NCBI GenBank assembly: GCA_002337055.1
Contig: DDFG01000004.1
Location: 810,382-874,381, forward strand
DNA: 64,000 bases
Origin: Betaproteobacteria bacterium UBA1934
GTDB taxonomy: Bacteria; Pseudomonadota; Gammaproteobacteria; Burkholderiales; Rhodocyclaceae
Direction of reading: 5' to 3'
Shown here: in pieces, positions 26,832-35,077 of the stretch
Layout of the letters: every line of letters starts with the position of its first letter
Numbering within the stretch: position 1 is the stretch's first letter
Notes under the pieces: model-generated
What the model was told of the DNA's origin: nothing
Databases searched by the model: none
What the model saw: the letters and a program-made list of their open reading frames with translations, nothing else
Position numbers and translations under genes: made by a program

Positions 26832-27779
26832 ATGTACAAACCGATTCCGCATCACATCGAAAGCGAACGCCTGATTCTGTCGCTCGTCACGCCGAGCGAC
26901 TTGCCCGACCTCTACTCCATCAATACCGACGACGCCGTCACGCGTTATCTGCCCTACGAGAGCTGGAAGAGCTTCGCCGACGCCGAAGCCTGGCTGGGCC
27001 GACACAACAAGCGCCACCGCGAACGCGAGAGCTACCAGTGCGCCATCCGCCAGCGCGACAGCGGGCGCACCATCGGCAACTGTTTGATATTCCGTTTCGA
27101 CACGACCGCCGCCTGCGCCGAGGTCGGTTACCTGCTCGGCCGCGAATACTGGGGGCAGGGCTATATGCAGGAGGCACTGCGGCTGTGGATCGCCTTCGCA
27201 TTCGGTCGCCTGGGTCTGCGCCGTCTGGAAGCGGAAATCGACGCCCGCAACGACGCCTCCGCCCGCGTGCTGGAACGCTGCGGGTTCGAGCGCGAAGGGT
27301 TCGCCCGCCAGCGCTGGGCCGACAAGAACGAACTTTCCGATTCTGCCTACTACGGTCTGCTCAACCCCGATTATCAACCAGTGGACACGCTGGCCCTGCT
27401 GTTCGAGGAAGTGCCGCCCACCCCCGGCCGCCTGATCGCGTTTTCAGACCTGGCGCCGTCTGCTGTGGCCGACCGGCCAGCGGCGGAGCGCGCCATCGGC
27501 CCGGCGCCGCTGCGTCTGACCACCGAACGCTACGCCGGTGAGGACGGTGCCCTGTCGATGGGAGATTGGGAATGCGAGCCGGGCGCCTGGAGCATCGCCT
27601 TTCACCCTCACCGCCACGAGTTTTTTCAGATTCTCGAAGGCTGTCTGGAGATCGCCGGTGAAGATGGCGTTGCGCGCCGCTTCGGCCCCGGCGACGCTTG
27701 CGTCATCCCGGCCGGGTTCCGCGGCGAGTTCCGCGTCCTCGAGCGGGTCAGGAAACGCTATGTGATGTTCGACCGCTAG
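26832..27779 (+). CDS. GNAT acetyltransferase fused to a cupin domain
   Basis: The 315-residue product combines an N-terminal RimJ/RimL-type GNAT (about 1-180) with a C-terminal cupin (about 215-315). The GNAT part shows the loop GREYWGQGYMQEALRLWIAF and NDASARVLERCGFEREG. The cupin part shows FHPHRHEFFQILEG and GPGDACVIPAGFRGEF, typical of DUF861-like cupins. The fusion is unusual and suggests an acetylated small metabolite sensed or processed by the cupin. Its last 32 bases overlap the end of the convergent ABC permease gene. Confidence 0.85.
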   Translation: MYKPIPHHIESERLILSLVTPSDLPDLYSINTDDAVTRYLPYESWKSFADAEAWLGRHNKRHRERESYQCAIRQRDSGRTIGNCLIFRFDTTAACAEVGYLLGREYWGQGYMQEALRLWIAFAFGRLGLRRLEAEIDARNDASARVLERCGFEREGFARQRWADKNELSDSAYYGLLNPDYQPVDTLALLFEEVPPTPGRLIAFSDLAPSAVADRPAAERAIGPAPLRLTTERYAGEDGALSMGDWECEPGAWSIAFHPHRHEFFQILEGCLEIAGEDGVARRFGPGDACVIPAGFRGEFRVLERVRKRYVMFDR

Positions 27780-28872
27780 GGCAATATCGCCACCAGGCGA
27801 GTGCCCCGTAGAACAACGCCAGAGCCAACAGGTTGAGCAGTTCCGGCAGCGTTTCGCCGATGCTGGCGCCCATTTCGTTGAACTTGATCATCGCGTTGAT
27901 GCCGGGCGTGGTCGGCACCAGGCGGGCCAGCCAGGTCAGCCATTCAGGCATCGAGGTCTGCGGCCACGACAGGCCTGAAATGAAGTACAGCGGCGTCGAA
28001 ACGACCAGAATGATTTGCAACGCGCGCTCGCGCACCCTGAAGAAGCTGCCTACAAACGCCGCCAACCCAACGACTGCGGCCACAAACAACACCGCGAAGA
28101 GGAGCAGGCCGGGCAGATTGCCGCCGCGCGGGTAATCCTGAAACCAGAAGACGAAGCCGGCGTAGTACAGCAGGCTCGCCATCCCCAGCAACCAGAAGGC
28201 GCTCAGAATACCCGCCAGCATCGGGGGCGACACGACGATGCGTCCCTTCATCTCCCGCCGCGTCGCCGCCAACAGGACGATCCCCATCAGCAACGTCTGC
28301 TGGACGATCAGGGTGCTAACGCCGCCGACCACGGAACTGCCATAGCCTTCGCGGGTGTTGAACAAGGGCCGCTGGATATTGGTCAAGGCCGGCGCCGCTG
28401 GCGGGCCGGCGAACTGCGTCTGGATCAGCACCGCGTCCCGAGAGAGGCCAGCGACCGCGTCGGCCAGCCCTTGCAGCACATAGGTTCCGCGCGCCAGAAA
28501 GGCCGCTTCTGCCAGCAGGGTCACCTTGCCTTGCGCGCCCCGGCGGATGTCCCGCTCGAAATCCGGCTCGATCACCAGAATGCCCTCGGCCCGACCGCTC
28601 GCCACCGCCGCCCTCGCGGCTTCCATCGACGGCACGTTATCGACGCGCACCACCGCGCGCAGGGCATCGACCTTGCGCAACAGGGCGCGGCTCAGGCTGC
28701 CGCCGTCGAGATCGAGCACAACGACCGGCAGATCGAGCGCGATCTGATGCTGATAAGCGGAAGGGTAGAGAAAGGAATACAGCACCGCCGCGAGGATCAT
28801 CGCCGAACGGGCCGAGGGATCGGCCAGCAGCGCCTTGAAGGCGTTGGCGAAGCCGTCGAGAAACGCCTTCAT
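27748..28872 (-). CDS. ABC-2 type transport permease (second of two)
   Basis: The 374-residue membrane protein has an N-terminal helix, a large periplasmic loop (about 45-180) and five C-terminal helices, the layout of YhhJ/YbhR-like ABC-2 permeases. The ATG at 28872 overlaps the stop of the preceding permease, so translation is coupled. It is the last gene of the exporter operon. Its final residues overlap the convergent GNAT-cupin gene by 32 bases and look unlike the family, which may mean a shifted stop. Confidence 0.82.
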   Translation of the reverse strand: MKAFLDGFANAFKALLADPSARSAMILAAVLYSFLYPSAYQHQIALDLPVVVLDLDGGSLSRALLRKVDALRAVVRVDNVPSMEAARAAVASGRAEGILVIEPDFERDIRRGAQGKVTLLAEAAFLARGTYVLQGLADAVAGLSRDAVLIQTQFAGPPAAPALTNIQRPLFNTREGYGSSVVGGVSTLIVQQTLLMGIVLLAATRREMKGRIVVSPPMLAGILSAFWLLGMASLLYYAGFVFWFQDYPRGGNLPGLLLFAVLFVAAVVGLAAFVGSFFRVRERALQIILVVSTPLYFISGLSWPQTSMPEWLTWLARLVPTTPGINAMIKFNEMGASIGETLPELLNLLALALFYGALAWWRYCPSGRTSHSVS

Positions 28873-30038
28873 CGCCGCCCCCACTGGCGCGGGTCGCGGG
28901 CGGCGCGGCCAAACAGGACATAACCCACGATACCGGGCAGCAGCACGAATGCCAGCAAGCGACCCAGCGGCCACAGCGATACGGACACGGGCGCGCCCAT
29001 ATCCCCCTGCTGGGCCAGCAGTTCGACATAGGCAGTAAACGGCAGCAAGGCGCTCCAGAAGCGTGCGAACCACGGCGCGCCGATGAGCGGAAAGGTCGCG
29101 CCGGAAAAAGCCAGCGACACCCCGGCGAACAAGCCCATACCGGCAAGCGCCAGCGCCATGCTGCGGGTCACGCCCAGCATCAGCAGCCCCACCGCTGCAT
29201 ACGCGAGATACATCAGCCCCATGCCTGCCAAGAGCAAGACGGCACTCCCCGCAACGCCGGCGCCGCGGAGACCGGCCACCCAGACCAGCGAGCAGACGCC
29301 ATAGAGCATGAACAGCAATCCATAGGGCAACACTTTGCCGAGCACCGCCGGGCCAAGCCGCTGCCCGCTCGCGTCCAGCCAGGATGTGGCGGTGCCATCG
29401 CGCAACTCGCGCCCGAGCGCCCCGATGACCGCCAGCGCCAGCCCGAGATGCAAGATGGCGGGCAGGATCAGCCCAACCAGAAAATGTTCGTAGCTGCGCT
29501 CGGGGTTGAACATCGCATTCGATTGCACACGCACCGGCGCTGCCTGCGCCGCTACCCGTCCGCCGCGCAGGCGTCCGAGTTCGGCGCCGCTGGCCTGGAC
29601 CACGGCCGCCACTTCGCGCGCCGCCGTCTGCCCGGTGGCCAGATAGCTGGCGTTGTAATAGGTCAGCACGCTGCCGGTCTCGCCGCGCGCCACCTTGCGC
29701 GCCAGATCGCCGGGCAAGTAGATCACCGCATAGACGTCGAGACGACGCGCCATCGCCTGGGCCTCGTCCAGCGTCAGCGGCCGCGCGGCGACGCGCAGCC
29801 CGGGCGCGGCATCGAAGCGGCGCACGAGCTGTCGGCTGACCGAGCTCTGGTCGTCATCCACCACCGCGACGGGAATCTGGCGCAAAAACGTTGCCCCGAA
29901 CGTGAGCGCCACGACCAGCAGCAACACGCAGGGAATCCAGACCGTCTGCGCAATATCCCACGGACTGCGGCGCAAATGCTGCCACTCGCGCCAGGCCGAG
30001 GCGGCCAGCGCCCGCGCGAAACTCAGTTTTGCGGCCAT
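28869..30038 (-). CDS. ABC-2 type transport permease (first of two)
   Basis: The 389-residue permease has the same plan as its downstream neighbour: one N-terminal helix (WIPCVLLLVVALTFGATFL), a periplasmic domain, and five C-terminal helices with LLMLGVTRSMALALAGMGLF. It overlaps the HlyD gene by 16 bases and the next permease by four. In YhiI-RbbA-YhhJ and YbhGFSR systems a nucleotide-binding protein is encoded alongside; none is seen in this operon. The two permeases would form a heterodimer with an ATPase supplied from elsewhere, or work differently. Confidence 0.85.
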   Translation of the reverse strand: MAAKLSFARALAASAWREWQHLRRSPWDIAQTVWIPCVLLLVVALTFGATFLRQIPVAVVDDDQSSVSRQLVRRFDAAPGLRVAARPLTLDEAQAMARRLDVYAVIYLPGDLARKVARGETGSVLTYYNASYLATGQTAAREVAAVVQASGAELGRLRGGRVAAQAAPVRVQSNAMFNPERSYEHFLVGLILPAILHLGLALAVIGALGRELRDGTATSWLDASGQRLGPAVLGKVLPYGLLFMLYGVCSLVWVAGLRGAGVAGSAVLLLAGMGLMYLAYAAVGLLMLGVTRSMALALAGMGLFAGVSLAFSGATFPLIGAPWFARFWSALLPFTAYVELLAQQGDMGAPVSVSLWPLGRLLAFVLLPGIVGYVLFGRAARDPRQWGRR

Positions 30039-31030
30039 GCGAACAGGACACTCATCCCCGGCCTGAAATCGGGAACGGGCTGGGTCGGGCGCGCCCTCAC
30101 TTCAAAACTCTTGACGTCGTATCCGGCGGATTGCCGCGTCGCCCGCCAGGTCGCGTAATCGCCGGCCGGGTTGACAAAATACACCTCGAACTCGACATCC
30201 TTGCGATTGAGCGCCGGTATCTGCCCGCGCAGGCGCACGCCCGGCTTGATGCCGGCAAACTGCGCCTCGCGCAGGTGAAACGCCACCCACATGCGGTCGA
30301 GATCGACCAGCGTAAACACCGGATAGCCCGCCGGCACCAGCTCGCCGACCGAAGCCAGCCGCTTGTTCACCTCGCCTGCGCTGGGCGCCCGCCCTTGTGT
30401 TTCGGCCTGCACGGCGGCCACTTCGGCCACGCCGCCTTCGGCCTGTTGCACCAATGCCTGCGCCGATTGTTTGTCCTGTCGGCGGGTCGCGCTCAGGGCC
30501 AGATCGTATTGGGCGCGAGCCGCTGCCGACGTCTGCTCGGCACTGCGGCGCTGGGCATCGGCTTCATCCCAGCGCTGGCGCGTCACCACGCCCTCCTGAA
30601 AGAGCGCTTCGAGCCGGCTCGCCGTACTGTTGGCGAGTTGCGCGGCCGCCTCGGCCCGCTTCCAGTTCGCGGCCGCGACGCGGATATCTTCCTGACGCGC
30701 CCCCTCTTCGGCCTTGGCCGCTTGTGCCTGCGCCGCCGCCAGCACGGCGCCGACCTGCTTCTGCCTGGCCTGGACTTCCGGGCTGTCGAGCTCGAACAAC
30801 ACCTGACCGGCCTCGACGCGATCGCCCTCGCGCACTTTCAGCCGTGCCACGCGGGCGCTGATCTTGGCCGACACGTTGATCGCATCGGCATCGGCCATAC
30901 CCTGCACCAGATCTTCCGGCGCGCGTGCGGCCAACCATAAGCCGAGTACGACGATGGGCGACACCACCAGCAGCGCCGGCAACAATTTGCGACGAGCCAG
31001 GGTGGAAGATAGAAATGCTTTGCGTCTCAT
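30023..31030 (-). CDS. HlyD-family periplasmic adaptor
   Basis: The 335-residue membrane-fusion protein has an N-terminal anchor (LLPALLVVSPIVVLGLWLAA), a lipoyl half (NVSAKISARVARLKVREGDRVEAGQVL), a long alpha-hairpin of about 130 residues rich in Ala and Glu/Gln, and a second lipoyl and beta-barrel part (ASVGELVPAGYPVFTLVDL). It resembles YhiI/YbhG adaptors that pair with ABC-2 permeases. It overlaps the TolC-like gene upstream by four bases and links it to the permeases. Confidence 0.88.
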   Translation of the reverse strand: MRRKAFLSSTLARRKLLPALLVVSPIVVLGLWLAARAPEDLVQGMADADAINVSAKISARVARLKVREGDRVEAGQVLFELDSPEVQARQKQVGAVLAAAQAQAAKAEEGARQEDIRVAAANWKRAEAAAQLANSTASRLEALFQEGVVTRQRWDEADAQRRSAEQTSAAARAQYDLALSATRRQDKQSAQALVQQAEGGVAEVAAVQAETQGRAPSAGEVNKRLASVGELVPAGYPVFTLVDLDRMWVAFHLREAQFAGIKPGVRLRGQIPALNRKDVEFEVYFVNPAGDYATWRATRQSAGYDVKSFEVRARPTQPVPDFRPGMSVLFAWPQN

Positions 31031-32448
31031 CGTGCAATCACCTTGTCTGCCAGTTTGGCGTAGTCGGGGAAACGCTGGATCTGCCCCGACAACTCCAGCA
31101 ACTGGGCCAGCATTACATCGTATTGATAAGCCGCCTGGGCTCTTTCCAGTGCGGCGGCGCCGAGCCGCAGGCGCGCGTCGATCACATCGAGCGAGGTCGA
31201 TTGGCCTTCACGGAAGGACAGCGACTGGAGGCGCAGGTTTTCCTGCGCCAGTTCCAGCGAGCTGTCGAGCAGCAGGAAATTCTGGCGGGCGGTTTCGAGT
31301 TGGTTCCAGGCACGGATGACCCCGATGGCGACCTGATTCTGCGCTTCGCGCAGGCCTTCTTCGGCCTGCCGCAACTGCTCGCGCGCCGCCCCGATCTGAC
31401 GGGGTCGGTCGCTGCCGGACAGAAAGGTGTATTTGAGGCCGACGCCGAATACCCAGTCGGAATCAGTGAGCATTGCGTCCTTGCGTTTGAGGTCGCGCTG
31501 GCCGAATAAAAACACCTGCGGCTTCAGCCGGCTTTCCTGCAACCGGACGCCCTGTTCCGCCTGATCGATCTGTGCCTGCACGCGCGCCAGTTGCGGGTGG
31601 CGATTGTGCGCAGCATCCTGAAAAACCGCTTCCTCGCCGATGGGTTTGGACAACACGAACAGGGGCGTCTTCGCCTCCAGCATTCCATCGTTCCTGAGCA
31701 GGCGCGCCAGCGTGGCCCGCGCTGCGCGCAGTTCGTAGCCGGCCCGCTGATATTCGCGCTCGGCCTGATCGCGGGCCACCGTCGCCTGCAAGCGCTGCGC
31801 CTTGGTCGCCAGACCGCCGCGTTCGAGTTTTTCCGCCTCGTCGAGGTGGCGCTGCATGCCGTCGCGCACGCCGCGCCGGATTTCCGCCGCGTGGTCGGCC
31901 AGTTGCTGCCCGAAGTAGGCCTGGATCACCCGCATCGCCTGTGTCTGCGCCTCGCCAGCCCGCTCTGCCTCGGCCTGACGGGCCGCCGCAGCGGCCGCTT
32001 GCTGCGCGGCGGGAATCTGCCCGCCGGAGTAGATGGGCATGGTCAGGGTGGCAATCGGCCGCAACCGCCAGTCGCGCTCCTCGATGCGGACCGGATCGGG
32101 AATGCCGAACCGGCTCGCAATGGGCGCCAGATCGCCCAGGGGCAACACCATGGTTTTCTGGAACTGCATTTCGCGCAGGTCCAGGCTGATATCCGGCAGA
32201 CGCAGACTTTCCGTCGCTTCCGCCAGCAGGCGCTTGCCGCGCGCGGCGGCATCGGCCGCTGCCAGACCATCCGAGACGCGCTCGGCCCGTTCGAGCGCAG
32301 ATTCGATGGTCAGGGCCGCCACACCGGTCGTCTGACGGAGCAGGGGCGACGCCGACTCCTGCGAACGTGCCGGCCACGCCGTCACGCACAGGCAAACCGC
32401 GCCGCACGCGAAGGCAGCCGCCACCGAACGGTTTGGTTTGTCTAGCAC
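31027..32448 (-). CDS. TolC-family outer-membrane efflux protein
   Basis: The 473-residue protein has a signal peptide (AFACGAVCLCVTAWPARS) and the duplicated coiled-coil repeats of TolC-like channels. The conserved late motif GQSTSLDVIDARLRLGAAAL is clear. It is the first gene of the exporter operon and is divergent from tetR across a region with two inverted repeats. Together with the adaptor and permeases it should export a lipophilic or cationic compound across both membranes. Confidence 0.88.
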   Translation of the reverse strand: MLDKPNRSVAAAFACGAVCLCVTAWPARSQESASPLLRQTTGVAALTIESALERAERVSDGLAAADAAARGKRLLAEATESLRLPDISLDLREMQFQKTMVLPLGDLAPIASRFGIPDPVRIEERDWRLRPIATLTMPIYSGGQIPAAQQAAAAAARQAEAERAGEAQTQAMRVIQAYFGQQLADHAAEIRRGVRDGMQRHLDEAEKLERGGLATKAQRLQATVARDQAEREYQRAGYELRAARATLARLLRNDGMLEAKTPLFVLSKPIGEEAVFQDAAHNRHPQLARVQAQIDQAEQGVRLQESRLKPQVFLFGQRDLKRKDAMLTDSDWVFGVGLKYTFLSGSDRPRQIGAAREQLRQAEEGLREAQNQVAIGVIRAWNQLETARQNFLLLDSSLELAQENLRLQSLSFREGQSTSLDVIDARLRLGAAALERAQAAYQYDVMLAQLLELSGQIQRFPDYAKLADKVIAR

Positions 32449-32487
32449 GCTGCTTTTCCTTCCAATTTCATACCATTCGCTTTCCAG

Positions 32488-32533
32488 ATAGCAATTGCTA
32501 TTTATACTAGATCATTTGCTATTCGGATAGCAA
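32488..32533. promoter_or_regulatory. Paired TetR-type operators between efflux operon and tetR
   Basis: The 14-bp palindrome ATAGCAATTGCTAT (32488-32501) and the inverted repeat TTGCTAT-TCGG-ATAGCAA (32516-32533) use the same seven-base half-site in opposite arrangement. They lie between the divergent TolC and TetR genes, 17 bases before the tetR start. Autoregulation and control of the operon by the adjacent TetR protein is the natural reading. Confidence 0.75.
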
Positions 32534-32549
32534 GTGGTATCCTGAAAAC

Positions 32550-33167
32550 ATGGAGACTCCGCGCACCCGCCTGACTCGCGAAGAAAGCCAGCAACGGACC
32601 CGCCGCCTGTTGCTGGAGGCCGCGCACACCGAAATCGCCCGGCACGGCGTCGTGGCGGCCAGCGTGCGCAACATCGCCGAAGCCGCGGGATTTTCGCAGG
32701 GCGCTTTCTATTCCAACTTCACCAACAAGGACACCCTGCTGGTGGAACTGGCCAAGACGCAGATGCTGGCGCTGGCGGCTGATTTTCAGGCGCTGATCGA
32801 CGCCAGCGCCGCCCAGACACTGGACGAGACGCTGGCGGGCATCGCCCGATGGCTCAAGGATCTGCATGCCAATCGGGATCTCGCCATGCTGACGCTGGAA
32901 TTGCAGATGTACGCCAATCGCAATCCGGGCTTCACCGAGCGCATGGCAGAGCAGAAAGTGCCCTATCTGACGGCCTTCGCCAACGGTTTCTCGCAGTTGT
33001 TCGCCCGCTACGACAAGCCACCACCGTTGCCGCCGCTGCACGCGGCAATCGGCTTCATCGCGCTATGGCACGGCTTCAGCGTGCAGTGGTCAGGCCACAG
33101 CCCCGTGCCGCCCGACGAGGTCTATCTCGCCCTGCTGCGCGCACTGTTTGAAGAACGTCAGAACTAG
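32550..33167 (+). CDS. TetR-family repressor of the efflux operon
   Basis: The 205-residue regulator has the TetR N-terminal helix-turn-helix (SVRNIAEAAGFSQGAFYSNFTNKDTLL) and an all-helical ligand domain. It is divergent from the TolC-HlyD-permease operon, with paired operators between, so it most likely represses that operon until a ligand binds. The start at 32550 follows the operator directly, so mRNA leader is short. Confidence 0.9.
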   Translation: METPRTRLTREESQQRTRRLLLEAAHTEIARHGVVAASVRNIAEAAGFSQGAFYSNFTNKDTLLVELAKTQMLALAADFQALIDASAAQTLDETLAGIARWLKDLHANRDLAMLTLELQMYANRNPGFTERMAEQKVPYLTAFANGFSQLFARYDKPPPLPPLHAAIGFIALWHGFSVQWSGHSPVPPDEVYLALLRALFEERQN

Positions 33168-33173
33168 ACGTCG

Positions 33174-33737
33174 CTAGCGCGCCGATTCGGAAAACTGCCA
33201 GCGCGGGAATTCGTGGCGGATCGCCGCCCACTCGAAATGCGGCCCCGGATCGGTCTTGCGGCCGGGTGCCACGTCGGCGTGCCCGGCGATGGCCTGAATC
33301 GGGTAGCGTTTGTCGACCGCCCCGAGCAGATCTTTCAGGCTTTCGTATTGTTCAAAGGTGAAAGGCGTGTCGTCGCTGCCCTCCAGCTCGATACCGATGG
33401 AGAAATCGTTGCAATTTTCGCGGCCCTGCCAGATTGACTGGCCGGCGTGCCAGGCACGGTCGTCAGCAGAGACAAACTGGATCACCTCGCCATCGCGACG
33501 AATAAAGAAATGGGCCGACACTTCGACCTCGGCAATCGTCGCAAAATAAGGATGCGCCGCCGCGTCGAGCCGATTGGTGAAAAACTGCTCCACATGCGGC
33601 CCGCCAAAATCGCCGGGCGGCAGGCTGATGTTGTGGATGACCACCAGCGACACACCCGCGCCGTCGGGCCGAGGTCCGAAATTGGGCGATTCGACCCAGC
33701 GCGCATGCAGCCACCAGCCGTCGGCGCTCCAGTTCAT
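33174..33737 (-). CDS. ampD: 1,6-anhydro-N-acetylmuramyl-L-alanine amidase
   Basis: The 187-residue cytoplasmic zinc amidase cuts the anhydroMurNAc-peptide bond during wall recycling. Zinc ligands are expected at His in VVIHNIS, His in IAGHADVAPGRKTDPG and the Asp in that motif. WHAGQSIWQGRENCNDFSIGIELEG is the amidase-2 core. Length matches AmpD. The gene overlaps pilR by four bases on the same strand, so it is translated at the end of the pilSR operon. No ampE follows. Confidence 0.93.
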   Translation of the reverse strand: MNWSADGWWLHARWVESPNFGPRPDGAGVSLVVIHNISLPPGDFGGPHVEQFFTNRLDAAAHPYFATIAEVEVSAHFFIRRDGEVIQFVSADDRAWHAGQSIWQGRENCNDFSIGIELEGSDDTPFTFEQYESLKDLLGAVDKRYPIQAIAGHADVAPGRKTDPGPHFEWAAIRHEFPRWQFSESAR

Positions 33738-35077
33738 TCGATGCCCAACCTTTCGAGACGATAGCGCAGCGAACGGAAGGTCACGCCGAGCAAGCGGGCA
33801 GCAGCCGTGCGGTTGTTGCCGGCCTTTTGCAGCGCTTCCAGTATCGCCGCTTTCTCCAGTCGGTTGAGGTAATCGTCCAGGGTTTCGCTGCCGCGCCCGA
33901 CCAGATCATCCGGCGACTCTTCCGGCGAAAGCTGGAGGTCTTCGGCCTCGATCACGTTCTCCGCACAGAGCGCAGTTGCGCGTTCGAGAATGTTTTCCAG
34001 CTCGCGCACATTTCCGGGGAAGGGATAGCGTTCCAGCGCGCGCAGAGCGCTTTCCGCCAGCGTGGCGTGGCTGCCCAGCTTGGTCAGGATCGTCAACACC
34101 AGCGCGGCCAGATCTTCAGGGCGTTCGCGTAGCGGCGGCATCTTCAGTTCGATGACGTTGAGCCGGTAGTACAGATCCTGGCGGAACTGCCCCTTCTCCA
34201 CGCATTCGCGCAGATTGCGGTGCGTGGCACTGATGATGCGGACGTCGACCGGCTCCTCCTGCGTACTCCCCACCTTGCGCGCCTTTTTCTCCTGGATGGC
34301 GCGCAGCAGCTTGACTTGCATCGGCAACGGCAGATCGGCAATTTCATCGAGAAAGAGTGTGCCGCCGGCCGCCGCCTGAAAGAAGCCCTCGCGGTCGCTA
34401 TCGGCGCCCGTGAAGGCGCCTTTGCGGTAACCGAAGAATTCGCTTTCCATCAGGTTTTCGGGAATGGCGCCGCAATTCACCGGCACAAAAGCGCCGTTGG
34501 CGCGCGCGCTGCGGGCGTGAATCAGCCGGGCCGCCAGTTCCTTGCCGCTGCCCGATTCGCCCGAGATATAGATCGGCGCCTGGCTGCGCGCCAGCTTTTC
34601 GATCAGGCCCCGCACCTGTTCGATGGCCGCCGAATCGCCGCTGAGGCTCTCGGTCGTGCCCTGCCCTTCGGCGTCCACCGGCAGTTTGAGCGCGCTCTTG
34701 ACCAGTGCCCGCAACTGCTCCAGTCCCACTGGTTTGGAAAGATAGTCGAACGCGCCCGCCTTCAGCGCCGCCACCGCGTTTTCGGCGCTGCCGAACGCGG
34801 TGATCACCGCCACCGGCATCTCACCCACCGTTTCGGCCACGTGGCGGACGATTTCCAGCCCCTCGCCATCGGGCAGACGCATATCGGTCAGGCAAAGCTG
34901 GTAACTGTGCTCGGCCAGGCACTGGCGCGCCTCCGCCACCGAGCCGACACAGTGCGCCGCCAGCCCCATGCGCGACAAGGTGAGGTCGATCAGTTCCCGG
35001 ATGTCGGGTTCGTCGTCGATCACCAGCACGCGGCTCAATTCGCCGCGAGCCCGCCTTTGTTCGTTGCGATTTGGCAC
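33734..35077 (-). CDS. pilR: Sigma-54-dependent response regulator, PilR type
   Basis: The 447-residue activator has a receiver domain (VLVIDDEPDIRELIDLTL, phospho-Asp in LCLTDMRLPDGEGLEI), a sigma-54 AAA+ core with Walker A GESGSGKELAA, the sigma-54 contact loop GAFTGA and Walker B LFLDEIADLP, and a Fis-type helix-turn-helix (NRTAAARLLGVTFRSLRYRL). It overlaps pilS by 43 bases. In betaproteobacteria and pseudomonads this pair drives pilA transcription for type IV pili; no pilus gene is in this window, so the target is inferred. Confidence 0.9.
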   Translation of the reverse strand: MPNRNEQRRARGELSRVLVIDDEPDIRELIDLTLSRMGLAAHCVGSVAEARQCLAEHSYQLCLTDMRLPDGEGLEIVRHVAETVGEMPVAVITAFGSAENAVAALKAGAFDYLSKPVGLEQLRALVKSALKLPVDAEGQGTTESLSGDSAAIEQVRGLIEKLARSQAPIYISGESGSGKELAARLIHARSARANGAFVPVNCGAIPENLMESEFFGYRKGAFTGADSDREGFFQAAAGGTLFLDEIADLPLPMQVKLLRAIQEKKARKVGSTQEEPVDVRIISATHRNLRECVEKGQFRQDLYYRLNVIELKMPPLRERPEDLAALVLTILTKLGSHATLAESALRALERYPFPGNVRELENILERATALCAENVIEAEDLQLSPEESPDDLVGRGSETLDDYLNRLEKAAILEALQKAGNNRTAAARLLGVTFRSLRYRLERLGIE

